Shown: positions 1 to 6,290, numbered from the stretch's first letter. The stretch is 8,748 nt of DNA from Candidatus Roizmanbacteria bacterium (GCA_024653645.1 JANLHK010000073.1:1-8748), one strand, 5' to 3'. The notes: generated from the sequence alone by a model not told the origin. Made by a program: numbers and translations.

Positions 1-465
1 GATTATTTTAGAAGCCAGGTATGGTACTTAACCCAACGTGCTAAACAGCTTATACAGGCAGACTCATTAAGGACTAAAGGGAAAATGATTATCCTAGATA
101 CACTTTTGCATTCAACATTAATTTTTGCAAAAACAAAGTTGAATAATAAAGATTTTTCCGCGCTGGAAGATTTATGTTTTATGATATCCGATCTTTTACC
201 AAAACCAGATTGCGTAGTGTATTTATACGCACGTCCAGAATTTTTATATAAAACGAGGAGGATGCAGAGAGTAAAAGATGGTAGCGGGCCCAAAAGTGAC
301 GTAAGTGCCAGCTTGGAATGGATTACGCAAATCTGTTCGTTACACCAGCATTATTTTGATTCGTGGAACCAAACGCCCTTACTTAAAATCAATGTTGAAG
401 AAGTAGATATTAAAGAAAAAAAACAATTCTTAAGTATTGCTAACAGAATTAAGACTATGATGTAA
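1..465 (+). CDS. Deoxynucleoside kinase-like protein, C-terminal 154 residues (5' end outside window)
   Basis: The reading frame is open from base 1 to the TAA at 463-465, so the start and the P-loop lie upstream of the window. Family members phosphorylate deoxynucleosides in the cytoplasmic salvage pathway. The visible part follows the deoxyadenosine/deoxyguanosine kinase layout in order: a QVWYLTQRAKQL helix (residues 7-18), the ILDTLLHSTLIFAK segment (31-44) where the family has its DRS motif, the strand PDCVVYLYARPE (69-80), an Arg-rich LID-like stretch RRMQR (86-90), a helix ending HYFDSW (117-122), and the terminal strand PLLKINVEEVDI (126-137). Odd points: the DRS arginine is replaced (D33-T-L), the acidic pair usually found a few residues later is His-Ser, and the LID region is altered. 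It may be inactive, or specialised for another substrate. The gene is visibly AT-rich compared with the later genes. The fold assignment is fairly secure; the activity is not. Confidence 0.72.
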   Translation, partial: DYFRSQVWYLTQRAKQLIQADSLRTKGKMIILDTLLHSTLIFAKTKLNNKDFSALEDLCFMISDLLPKPDCVVYLYARPEFLYKTRRMQRVKDGSGPKSDVSASLEWITQICSLHQHYFDSWNQTPLLKINVEEVDIKEKKQFLSIANRIKTMM

Positions 466-490
466 GGCTTGCTTTCTCTTTTTTTCTTGT

Positions 491-496
491 TACAAT
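491..496 (+). promoter_or_regulatory. Possible -10 element before the nucleotidyltransferase gene
   Basis: TACAAT lies 5 bases before the ATG at 502. A weak -35 match, TTGCTT (469-474), stands 16 bases upstream. If used, the transcript would start at or next to the ATG, giving a leaderless or nearly leaderless message. This would favour the ATG over the upstream TTG as the start. The spacing to the ATG is slightly short, and the gene may instead be read from the kinase promoter, so this is weak. Confidence 0.3.
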
Positions 497-501
497 TACC
501 T

Positions 502-1593
502 ATGGGTGTAGATAATTCTATACATCATTATTCGGAACCCCCATCTTCGCAGGAACAACTACGCGCTACATTATGTGAGATAGACTCACTTCAAGGTTAT
601 ATTGCTAATGGAGGAACCATAAATCCTCAATTTGTTGGGGCATTCGAATTGATAAAGGATACCTTATTCGGACTAACGGGCGCTGACCTTATCACGGTAG
701 CTCGTAATGTGGGTATTACTGACGCTACGAGTAACAAAGGTGTGATTAATGCTTTTACGGGATCAGTATTTCCAGAATTAGGAACCAGAACCGTTGAACA
801 ACATGGTGAGTACCTCGGCGATATACAAGATCGTCTTCTGGGGCATTTTGGATCACGTGGCGTCAATGCTGTATCGACCGGCTCGTACGCACTGAGAGGT
901 GAACCATCAACGCAGTTTTCAGATCTCGATATTCTGGTATCTCCGGCTCAAGGAGGTGAGATGGGGTTTCTTGACGCCATTAACAGCCTCCCAGAACTGG
1001 GTATCTATGGTTTTACTGGTGATGAAAATGGAGCATTAGGAGGAGCAAATATGGTTGCTGAGCGTGGCAACGCGGGGTATGGTTTAATTCGTGCTCTGAC
1101 AAGCGAAGGATGTACTATCGAGTTTCTTATTATTGGCAATAATTCTTTAGCTGAAGTTGCACAAGTCGGTGGACGTGTTCCTCGTTGGCAACAAACAAAA
1201 CGACCAGAGTTTAGTGTTCGTAGTTTTCGTGCTCCCCATGATCCTACTCGTGTTCGATTACTCGATGCAGACCATAATTTTATTTGCTGGCCAGAAATAC
1301 AAGACTCAGATGGTTCGGTGCATCATGGATTGGGCTTCTTGGAAAATTTAGTATTAGCTGCAGATACTCAAACGGAAGCTGCCGTTGATACGAGTATTCA
1401 AACGGCACGCCAAAATGCGTTTCGGACAGCCGCCTCTTTGATGGAAAGGCATAATAGCCCTTCATTAAATGGGAGGTCCGGCGAGGGCTTTTTGGAGGTC
1501 TTAAGCTATGCCGGTCCACCGCGACTCGCAGAAAGACGTCGTAGCGAAATGCTTCAACATTTTGAAACAGCTCAGCAAGATTGCGCACTCTAA
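502..1593 (+). CDS. Nucleotidyltransferase-fold (polymerase beta-like) protein of unknown function
   Basis: A 363-residue protein starting at ATG 502. A TTG at 469 would add 11 mostly hydrophobic residues; neither start has a good Shine-Dalgarno sequence, and the stretch before 502 resembles promoter DNA. I do not recognise the specific family. The nucleotidyltransferase signature is clear: GSYALRGEPSTQFSDLDILV with GS at residues 127-128, the metal-binding aspartates of SDLD at 141 and 143, and a candidate third carboxylate, E207, in the strand CTIEFLII. The roughly 125 residues before the motif are mostly predicted helical. The C-terminal half shows no domain I can name and ends in a charged helix (AERRRSEML). 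Enzymes of this fold transfer NMP groups to RNA, proteins, small molecules or other nucleotides. The GS-to-SDxD spacing recalls both poly(A)/CCA-type enzymes and CD-NTases, but the substrate cannot be read from the sequence. It follows the kinase-like gene closely and may share its transcript. Confidence 0.68.
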   Translation: MGVDNSIHHYSEPPSSQEQLRATLCEIDSLQGYIANGGTINPQFVGAFELIKDTLFGLTGADLITVARNVGITDATSNKGVINAFTGSVFPELGTRTVEQHGEYLGDIQDRLLGHFGSRGVNAVSTGSYALRGEPSTQFSDLDILVSPAQGGEMGFLDAINSLPELGIYGFTGDENGALGGANMVAERGNAGYGLIRALTSEGCTIEFLIIGNNSLAEVAQVGGRVPRWQQTKRPEFSVRSFRAPHDPTRVRLLDADHNFICWPEIQDSDGSVHHGLGFLENLVLAADTQTEAAVDTSIQTARQNAFRTAASLMERHNSPSLNGRSGEGFLEVLSYAGPPRLAERRRSEMLQHFETAQQDCAL

Positions 1594-1599
1594 TTAGAG
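1588..1599. other. Perfect 12-base palindrome formed by abutting convergent stop codons
   Basis: CTCTAATTAGAG is its own reverse complement. Bases 1591-1593 (TAA) end the rightward nucleotidyltransferase gene, and 1594-1596 (TTA, read as TAA on the other strand) end the leftward phosphatase gene. Both genes therefore finish with the codons CTC TAA and no base between them. It is short and has no loop or T-tract, so it is not a conventional hairpin terminator. Confidence 0.75.
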
Positions 1600-2862
1600 C
1601 ACCAAGAAGGGTATCTGCATTTCTTGAGGGGTCAGTCCGCCGTGATGTCCGCGATAGACCAATCTAAAGGTACCGGTTTCACCATACCACCATACCGCGT
1701 GGTTGTTATACGGAAGGAGCGTCACTGAGCCGACCTTTTCTGTAAACGCCTGTGATGCTGGGCCAAAAAATCCCTGCTTGATGAGTTGCTCTGTTTCGAT
1801 CACCTCTGCTTTACCAGCTAATAGTGGCGCAAGATGCTCAATAACTCGTGCAATATGCTGTTGAGGCACTCGCAAGAACATATCGCGCGGTGACCCGATG
1901 GGAGCAATGGGTTTTCCGTTATGTTTTTCTAGATACGGCTCAACATGTTTTTTATAGGTTGGCAGTTGGTCGATATAGATGCAGGTTGCCGGATCAACCG
2001 AAGCCATGCCATGATCGGCAGTGAGCAGAATGGTAAGGTCTTTAACATTTTTAATTTGCTGGTACAGCAAATCCTCGAGCATCGTGAAGGTGTTATGAAT
2101 CTCAGCAATCTGGAATGGCGAATGGGGGCCACCTAGGTGAGCGGCACCATCGATAAAATCGTAGTAATAGAAAAAGTATTGCTTCCCCTTGGTGCTGGTG
2201 ATATTTTCTGCTAATTCCGTAAGTCCGCGGGCAAATGATGAGTAGGGATGGACTATGGCTCCATCAAATACTACATCGGAATATTCTGATGGCGTATACA
2301 TATTATATTGATGAATATGAGAGGTAACCCCTTGTTGCTTAAGTCGTTGGTATATCGTTTCACGAGGAAATAGGTCTTGTGGTCGTACGCCTAATGCGTT
2401 CAGTGTCCCTCTTCCTTTTGTTCCATTGGCTACGCTGAATAACAGCGGATTAATGAGCTGTTTAATTTTTGGCTCCCAATAGGTCCATTCATAAATACCG
2501 CTTTCTCCGCTCGTTAAGCCGGTATGAATATTGGTAACGTGCGCTGCGGTGGTAGAGGGGAATTGGCTCGTTAATTTTGAAACGGTGCCTTGTTTAATAA
2601 ATCGTGAGAGGAAGGGATATGTGTGTTTATGTTTTTCAAAAAACTCCCACCCAAAACTGTCAATAAACAGTAACAGTACTTTATTGGAGGCTGTTTTTTT
2701 TCCCAGTGTGTCAAGCGGCAAAGCTCGGTTGCTGTTGCCAGTCAGCAGGCGCTCAATGGTGCCGGGTATGTTTGAAAAACAATATGAATCATAGAGCGGG
2801 CGCATGAATTGATCATGGTAGGTGGCTTGTGCCACTGCTGTTATGGAACGACGATTCATCAT
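1594..2862 (-). CDS. Alkaline phosphatase superfamily protein, nucleotide pyrophosphatase/phosphodiesterase type
   Basis: A 422-residue protein, about the usual size for bacterial type I phosphodiesterase/nucleotide pyrophosphatases. These are two-metal enzymes that hydrolyse phosphodiester or pyrophosphate bonds. The complete catalytic set can be placed: metal ligand D68 in LLLFIDSFGWEF; nucleophile T105 in FPSTTAAHVTNIHTG; the D-x3-H pair D238/H242 in DGAAHLGGPHS; D283-H284 in LLTADHGMA; and H406 in YRGHHGGLTPQEMQIPFL, which is the typical C-terminal block. No signal peptide or membrane segment is visible (the N-terminus is MMNRRSITAV), so it should act in the cytoplasm, unlike many family members, which are exported or anchored. 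The start is the first of two consecutive ATGs; no Shine-Dalgarno sequence precedes it, consistent with the very short leader implied by the TATAAT at 2882-2877. It is divergent from ftsK and convergent with the nucleotidyltransferase gene. The substrate cannot be told: nucleotides, phosphonates, phospholipid headgroups and phosphoglycerate-type substrates all occur in related families. Confidence 0.86.
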   Translation of the reverse strand: MMNRRSITAVAQATYHDQFMRPLYDSYCFSNIPGTIERLLTGNSNRALPLDTLGKKTASNKVLLLFIDSFGWEFFEKHKHTYPFLSRFIKQGTVSKLTSQFPSTTAAHVTNIHTGLTSGESGIYEWTYWEPKIKQLINPLLFSVANGTKGRGTLNALGVRPQDLFPRETIYQRLKQQGVTSHIHQYNMYTPSEYSDVVFDGAIVHPYSSFARGLTELAENITSTKGKQYFFYYYDFIDGAAHLGGPHSPFQIAEIHNTFTMLEDLLYQQIKNVKDLTILLTADHGMASVDPATCIYIDQLPTYKKHVEPYLEKHNGKPIAPIGSPRDMFLRVPQQHIARVIEHLAPLLAGKAEVIETEQLIKQGFFGPASQAFTEKVGSVTLLPYNNHAVWWYGETGTFRLVYRGHHGGLTPQEMQIPFLVL

Positions 2863-2876
2863 GATACAGTGGGTGT

Positions 2877-2882
2877 ATTATA
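2877..2882 (-). promoter_or_regulatory. -10 element (TATAAT) for the phosphatase gene
   Basis: Read on the - strand, a perfect TATAAT preceded by TTG lies 14 bases before the ATG at 2862. The predicted transcript start is near 2870, leaving a leader of only about 8 bases. No convincing -35 box is seen at the expected distance; the TG directly before the hexamer is one base off an extended -10. Confidence 0.5.
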
Positions 2883-2901
2883 CAACGGCATGTGATTTGT
2901 A

Positions 2902-2907
2902 TATAAT
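2902..2907 (+). promoter_or_regulatory. -10 element (TATAAT) for the ftsK operon
   Basis: A perfect TATAAT ends 9 bases before the ftsK ATG at 2917, so transcription should begin within a few bases of the start codon. There is no Shine-Dalgarno sequence in the gap (CTTTCTACT), which fits leaderless or near-leaderless translation. No good -35 hexamer is seen at 16-18 bases; the closest is a TTATAC-like stretch around 2878-2883, which overlaps the opposing -10 element. Confidence 0.55.
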
Positions 2908-2916
2908 CTTTCTACT

Positions 2917-5040
2917 ATGGGAAGAAAGAAGGCGATCCGTATACCGATCGTGGGAGGAAAACTGAAGTCAGGCACAATCTACAGTATTTTTGCGCTTTTG
3001 CTGATATTGGCTTTTGTGTTGCTCGCCATTTCTTTCAACCAGAAAGCTGAAGGTCTTGCGTGGGCACGCGTGTGGATGATGAATCAGTTCGGCGCGTTCG
3101 CGTTTATCTTTCCAGTTTTTTTCCTGATGGCCGGCGTACTCTCCATACAACCAAAAAAAATAAAATTGGTGAAACCGCGCTGGATGGCAGGCATTGTCCT
3201 GCTGTTTATATCATTATTGGGATTGTTTGGAACCGGTGAGGTGGGTATCGTACTACAAGTAACGGTTGCCGATTTTATTTCATCACTGGGCGCCAGCGTG
3301 TTGTATCTGACACTGTTTCTTATCAGCATGCTTATTATTTTTGAGCTCTCACTCCAGGACTTTATTATGATGGTTGCAAATATCACGGATGCCATCGTAA
3401 AGACTCTGCAGGCTATTGTGGCCATTGCACCCAAGAAAAAACAAAAAGATACTGATGAGTTTGATAAGGATGATGCCTTTGTCGGTAATGCTCCACTCGC
3501 TAAGCCTATGCCAACTGCCATTGCCCCAGCCCCTAAAGCAGCGTCTGCAGCTCAAACAGAGTCTCTTGACAACAAATTTCATTCAGCCGCAACAGGTATA
3601 TCAAAAGACTGGAAGTTTCCGCCCCTGTCATTGCTTGATGATCCCAGTAATATCCAGGCAGACCGGGGTGATGTGAAACAAAACTCAGATTCTATTGAAG
3701 AGGCGCTCGACAGTTTTGGTGTGCGGGCACGGGTGGTAGACATCAGCTATGGTCCGGCTGTTACGCAATACGCACTGCAGATTGCCAAAGGCGTTAAGTT
3801 GAATAAGATTACGTCCTTATCGAATAATCTAGCACTGGCTTTGGCAGCGCCCAATGGGCAAATTCGTATTGAGGCGCCGATTCCGGGAAAGTCACTGGTA
3901 GGTATTGAGGTCCCGAATTTACGCTCCCAAACCGTTTCGTTGAAAGAAATGCTCCGTACCCAACATTTTGTTGACCGGGCAAAGCTGTTGCGCGTGCCGA
4001 TGGGTTTTGACGTTTCAGGGAACCCCATTACTATTGATATTGATACGATGCCCCACATTTTGGTTGCCGGAACGACTGGCTCAGGTAAGTCGGTTTGTTT
4101 ATCGGCATGGATCTGTTCCATTTTGTTCCGCACTACACCCGACGAAGTCAAGCTGTTGCTGATTGACCCTAAGCGGGTCACGTTTGCTCCATTTGATGGC
4201 ATTCCCCATCTTATGACCAATATCATTCATGACACGAAAGATACCCTCTCTGCGTTGAAGTGGGCAGTGGGTGAAATGGAAGACCGCTACAAATTGTTAT
4301 CCAATATGCGTTCTCGCGATATCTATTCATATAACGCGCAGGCGGCTCGTCCTGAGGAGCGCATGCCTATGGTGCTAATTGTCATTGATGAGTTGGCTGA
4401 CCTGATGATGGCTGCCTCTAAAGAGGTTGAAAGCCTGATAACCCGCATAGCTCAAAAAGCCCGAGCAGTCGGTATTTACTTGGTGCTGGCTACCCAACGG
4501 CCGTCAGTTGACGTGATCACCGGCCTTATGAAGGCGAATATTCCTGCCCGTGTATCATTTAATGTATCCAGTATGATCGACTCACGGGTTATTATTGATA
4601 TGCCGGGCGCTGAAAAGCTGTTGGGTAAGGGAGATATGTTATATCTTTCGCCATCAAGCTCAAAACCGACCCGTATTCAAGGGCCGTTTGTGACTGAAAA
4701 AGAAATCAATAACTTGGTTGATTTCTTTAAGAAGACGGTGCCAGTGGTTCACTACACCACAGAAATTACCGAAAATTCGGTCAAAGAGACTATGACCCCG
4801 TCAGGTATGATGGTGCTGAAAAGTGAGGAAGACGACCCGTTGTTTATGCGAGCGGTCGAATTGGTATGCCAACATCGTAAAGCGTCAACCTCTTTCCTAC
4901 AGCGCTATTTATCCGTTGGATATGGACGTGCCGCGCGACTTATGGATAAGCTAGAGGGCGCAGGAGTGATTGGTCCCGGCAGTGGCGCAAAGCCTCGTGA
5001 AATACGTATCGCATCCCCTGAAGAACTTAATACAGCATGA
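2917..5040 (+). CDS. ftsK: DNA translocase FtsK/SpoIIIE
   Basis: A 707-residue membrane-anchored ATPase that pumps chromosomal DNA through the division septum so that termini are segregated and dimers resolved. The N-terminus carries four hydrophobic segments (about residues 22-40, 58-76, 90-107 and 120-143). A short linker with a Pro/Ala-rich part (about 193-212) follows, far shorter than in E. coli FtsK and closer to SpoIIIE. The motor follows: an alpha domain (about 257-335), Walker A GTTGSGKS (385-392), Walker B VLIVIDE (486-492), and the family stretch KARAVGIYLVLATQRPSVDV (514-533). A C-terminal winged-helix gamma domain (about 640-700, with YGRAARLMDKLEGAGVIGP) is present, so DNA orientation sensing through KOPS/SRS-type repeats is expected. 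The start is supported by the adjacent -10 element and the basic MGRKKAIRIP end. The stop overlaps the next gene's ATG (ATGA at 5037-5040), indicating translational coupling. No key residue is missing. Confidence 0.97.
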   Translation: MGRKKAIRIPIVGGKLKSGTIYSIFALLLILAFVLLAISFNQKAEGLAWARVWMMNQFGAFAFIFPVFFLMAGVLSIQPKKIKLVKPRWMAGIVLLFISLLGLFGTGEVGIVLQVTVADFISSLGASVLYLTLFLISMLIIFELSLQDFIMMVANITDAIVKTLQAIVAIAPKKKQKDTDEFDKDDAFVGNAPLAKPMPTAIAPAPKAASAAQTESLDNKFHSAATGISKDWKFPPLSLLDDPSNIQADRGDVKQNSDSIEEALDSFGVRARVVDISYGPAVTQYALQIAKGVKLNKITSLSNNLALALAAPNGQIRIEAPIPGKSLVGIEVPNLRSQTVSLKEMLRTQHFVDRAKLLRVPMGFDVSGNPITIDIDTMPHILVAGTTGSGKSVCLSAWICSILFRTTPDEVKLLLIDPKRVTFAPFDGIPHLMTNIIHDTKDTLSALKWAVGEMEDRYKLLSNMRSRDIYSYNAQAARPEERMPMVLIVIDELADLMMAASKEVESLITRIAQKARAVGIYLVLATQRPSVDVITGLMKANIPARVSFNVSSMIDSRVIIDMPGAEKLLGKGDMLYLSPSSSKPTRIQGPFVTEKEINNLVDFFKKTVPVVHYTTEITENSVKETMTPSGMMVLKSEEDDPLFMRAVELVCQHRKASTSFLQRYLSVGYGRAARLMDKLEGAGVIGPGSGAKPREIRIASPEELNTA

Positions 5041-5645
5041 AGCCACTCAGTGAAGTGCTCCAACAGCAGCGTGAAGCGCGTGGCATAACGCGGGAGGAGC
5101 TGCATAAGCAAACGAACATATCCCTGCATCAAATCGAAGCTATTGAGGAAGGTAGGTGGGAAGTATTTCCCTCATTTGGGTACTTATCAAGCATTATCCG
5201 TCGCTATGCACGCGCCGTGGGTATGGTGGAGGAACGGGCCTTATCGCTGCTGCGCCGTGATTGCGGAGACAAGAAGAACCAGTTTATTCGCACCAGTGGT
5301 TACATGCGCCGGACGCTTACTTCATTTCCGATTGCGGTGATCGGTGTAATTGCCGTTATTCTCCTGTTTGCCTACATTGAATTGCGTACCATTTTTGCTA
5401 AACCCCGTCTTGACCTTCGGCCCACGCCTGCGCGCATAACCCGAAGCGAGCCGCTGGTGATTAAAGGATCAACCGATCGGGGTGTACTGCTGTATCTGAA
5501 TAAGGAACGGATTTACCAAAATGAAAAGGGCGTATTTACTCAGGAGTTGTATTTGCGCCTGGGCAGGCAAGAGCTTGAATTTTTAGCAATCGGTGAAAAT
5601 GGGCAGGAAACACGGCGGACAATCACGGTTGATGTACGTTTATAA
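5037..5645 (+). CDS. RodZ-like protein: HTH, one membrane helix, extracytoplasmic Ig-like domain
   Basis: A 202-residue protein. Residues 4-65 form a RodZ-type helix-turn-helix (LSEVLQQQREARGITREEL, then IEAIEEGRWEVFPSFGYL and IRRYARAVGM), matching the HTH_25 pattern. In RodZ this domain binds MreB rather than DNA. A membrane helix spans about 97-116 (FPIAVIGVIAVILLFAYIEL), preceded by basic residues, which gives a cytoplasmic N-terminus. The outer part (about 124-202) looks like a single beta-sandwich of the kind often found in surface proteins: PLVIKGSTDRGVLLYLN, an aromatic/Gly turn, LGRQELEFLAIGENGQE, and a final TRRTITVDV strand. It begins inside the ftsK stop codon (ATGA), with no Shine-Dalgarno sequence, so it is probably translated by coupling. 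Its place after ftsK suggests a cell-shape or division role. It is shorter than E. coli RodZ and lacks that protein's long periplasmic linker. I give no gene symbol because the function is inferred from architecture only. Confidence 0.85.
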   Translation: MKPLSEVLQQQREARGITREELHKQTNISLHQIEAIEEGRWEVFPSFGYLSSIIRRYARAVGMVEERALSLLRRDCGDKKNQFIRTSGYMRRTLTSFPIAVIGVIAVILLFAYIELRTIFAKPRLDLRPTPARITRSEPLVIKGSTDRGVLLYLNKERIYQNEKGVFTQELYLRLGRQELEFLAIGENGQETRRTITVDVRL

Positions 5646-5666
5646 CTTTGATACAGTACTTATATC

Positions 5667-5939
5667 ATGACTGTTGACTCACTAGAAATATTGCTGACGG
5701 CAACACTCGTTATTAGCAGCATTCTACTGACCATTGTTGGCGTTCAACTTATTATCCTGTTGCGTACCATATCAAAAATTGCTTCACGCATTGAGTTCGT
5801 ATCAAGGGAAGCACAAAAATTGACCGTGGGTATATCGCGCTCAATGAATAGCATGCAGGGAGCGTTCCAAAGCATTGGACTGGTGGGCGGATTAATCCGG
5901 CAATTTATGCAAAAGCGCTCCACGGAGGACCATGAGTAA
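5667..5939 (+). CDS. Small membrane protein, DUF948-like
   Basis: A 90-residue protein with one long hydrophobic helix near the N-terminus (about residues 8-32, ending VGVQLIILL). A helical amphipathic stretch (33-60) with regularly spaced hydrophobic residues follows, then a Gly-containing segment (GAFQSIGLVGGLIRQF, 66-80) and a charged end. This is the layout of DUF948-type proteins, which pair with YtxH-like proteins in many bacteria, and a YtxH-like gene does follow here. The molecular role is unknown; an envelope or stress function is a guess. It starts 21 bases after the RodZ-like gene. No Shine-Dalgarno sequence is visible before ATG 5667. A TATAAC at 5641-5646 might act as an internal -10, but this is weak. 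The assignment rests on topology and neighbourhood rather than strong motifs. Confidence 0.72.
   Translation: MTVDSLEILLTATLVISSILLTIVGVQLIILLRTISKIASRIEFVSREAQKLTVGISRSMNSMQGAFQSIGLVGGLIRQFMQKRSTEDHE
5924..5929 (+). promoter_or_regulatory. Shine-Dalgarno sequence of the YtxH-like gene
   Basis: GGAGGA lies inside the end of the DUF948-like gene, only 2 bases before ATG 5932, which is closer than usual. It supports this start because no other strong site is nearby. It contrasts with the ftsK and RodZ-like starts, which have none. Confidence 0.6.
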
Positions 5940-6198
5940 CAGCGACAACACCAACCACAGCCAGGGGTTTATCAGCGGATTATTTACCGGAGCGGTCATT
6001 GGCGGCGCGCTGGCGTATTTAGCTATTACCCCTTCAGGTCGACGGATTGTTAAACAGTTACTCACTATAGCAGAGGATTTAGCTGAATATGGTGATGAAT
6101 ATATAGGTATGGCAAAAGGGTCTACACAACAGTCTAGAAAAGAATCTAGTCATAAAAATGTTCGTTCCGTTTTGAAGAAGCTCGAGCGGGAATCATAA
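5932..6198 (+). CDS. YtxH-like small membrane protein
   Basis: An 88-residue protein overlapping the preceding gene by 8 bases. It has a hydrophilic N-terminus, a glycine-rich membrane helix (about 12-32, FISGLFTGAVIGGALAYLAI), then TPSGRRIVKQL (33-43), which matches the YtxH signature of a helix followed by a Pro-x-Ser-Gly-Arg-type turn and a basic helix. The tail is charged and Ser/Lys-rich and ends in LKKLERES. YtxH of Bacillus is a general-stress membrane protein; the biochemical role is unknown. The overlap and the GGAGGA just upstream suggest tight co-translation with the DUF948-like gene, and the two products probably act at the membrane together. This is the last gene of the ftsK operon; the rpoB promoter begins 5 bases after its stop. 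Confidence 0.8.
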   Translation: MSNSDNTNHSQGFISGLFTGAVIGGALAYLAITPSGRRIVKQLLTIAEDLAEYGDEYIGMAKGSTQQSRKESSHKNVRSVLKKLERES

Positions 6199-6203
6199 TA
6201 GTG

Positions 6204-6232
6204 TTGACAAGTGGTGCTGGCTCTTATACAAT
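6204..6232 (+). promoter_or_regulatory. Strong sigma70-type promoter of rpoB
   Basis: A perfect -35 box TTGACA (6204-6209), a 17-base spacer and a -10 box TACAAT (6227-6232) differing from consensus at one position. The predicted transcript start is near 6239, giving a leader of about 65 bases before the rpoB ATG. It begins 5 bases after the YtxH-like stop codon, so rpoB has its own strong promoter and need not depend on the ftsK operon. It is the best promoter match in the window. Confidence 0.8.
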
Positions 6233-6254
6233 TGACTCTCAACCAAAAAGGTCA

Positions 6255-6283
6255 AAAGCGTACGTTCTGTGCGCTTTATTTTG
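6255..6283 (+). terminator. Terminator-like hairpin in the rpoB leader (candidate attenuator)
   Basis: AAAGCGTAC (6255-6263) can pair with GTGCGCTTT (6269-6277) over 9 bases, with one G-U pair and a GTTCT loop. The T-rich ATTTTGTTT (6278-6286) follows directly. This is the layout of an intrinsic terminator, though the T-run is interrupted and the outer three pairs are A-U. It sits downstream of the rpoB promoter and upstream of its start codon. It could therefore end read-through from the ftsK operon, attenuate rpoB transcription, or be a leader stem that stabilises the mRNA. Confidence 0.5.
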
Positions 6284-6290
6284 TTTCATT

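Noticed and set aside
469..501. Hydrophobic extension (starting at TTG 469) that could be read as a signal peptide of the nucleotidyltransferase
   Set aside because: There is no basic N-region, no cleavage site and no ribosome site at usable spacing, and a cytoplasmic fold with active-site residues follows. A -10-like TACAAT in this stretch explains the bases better.
1157..1588. Overlapping open frames on both strands within the 3' half of the nucleotidyltransferase gene
   Set aside because: They are short, have no ribosome sites, and their translations lack any recognisable pattern; the nucleotidyltransferase frame accounts for the region.
2694..2701. Run of eight T (A8 on the coding strand) inside the phosphatase gene as a frameshift or phase-variable site
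   Set aside because: The reading frame is intact, the codons give an ordinary Lys-Lys pair, and no alternative frame yields a sensible product.
1..2862. Whole left part as a mobile or defence island
   Set aside because: No integrase, transposase, inverted repeats, attachment sites, effector or toxin was seen; the AT-richness of the kinase-like gene alone is not enough.
3084..4226. Long open frames on the - strand opposite ftsK (up to 159 codons)
   Set aside because: They are antisense to a strongly conserved gene, lack starts with ribosome sites, and their translations match no domain pattern; they reflect the codon use of ftsK.
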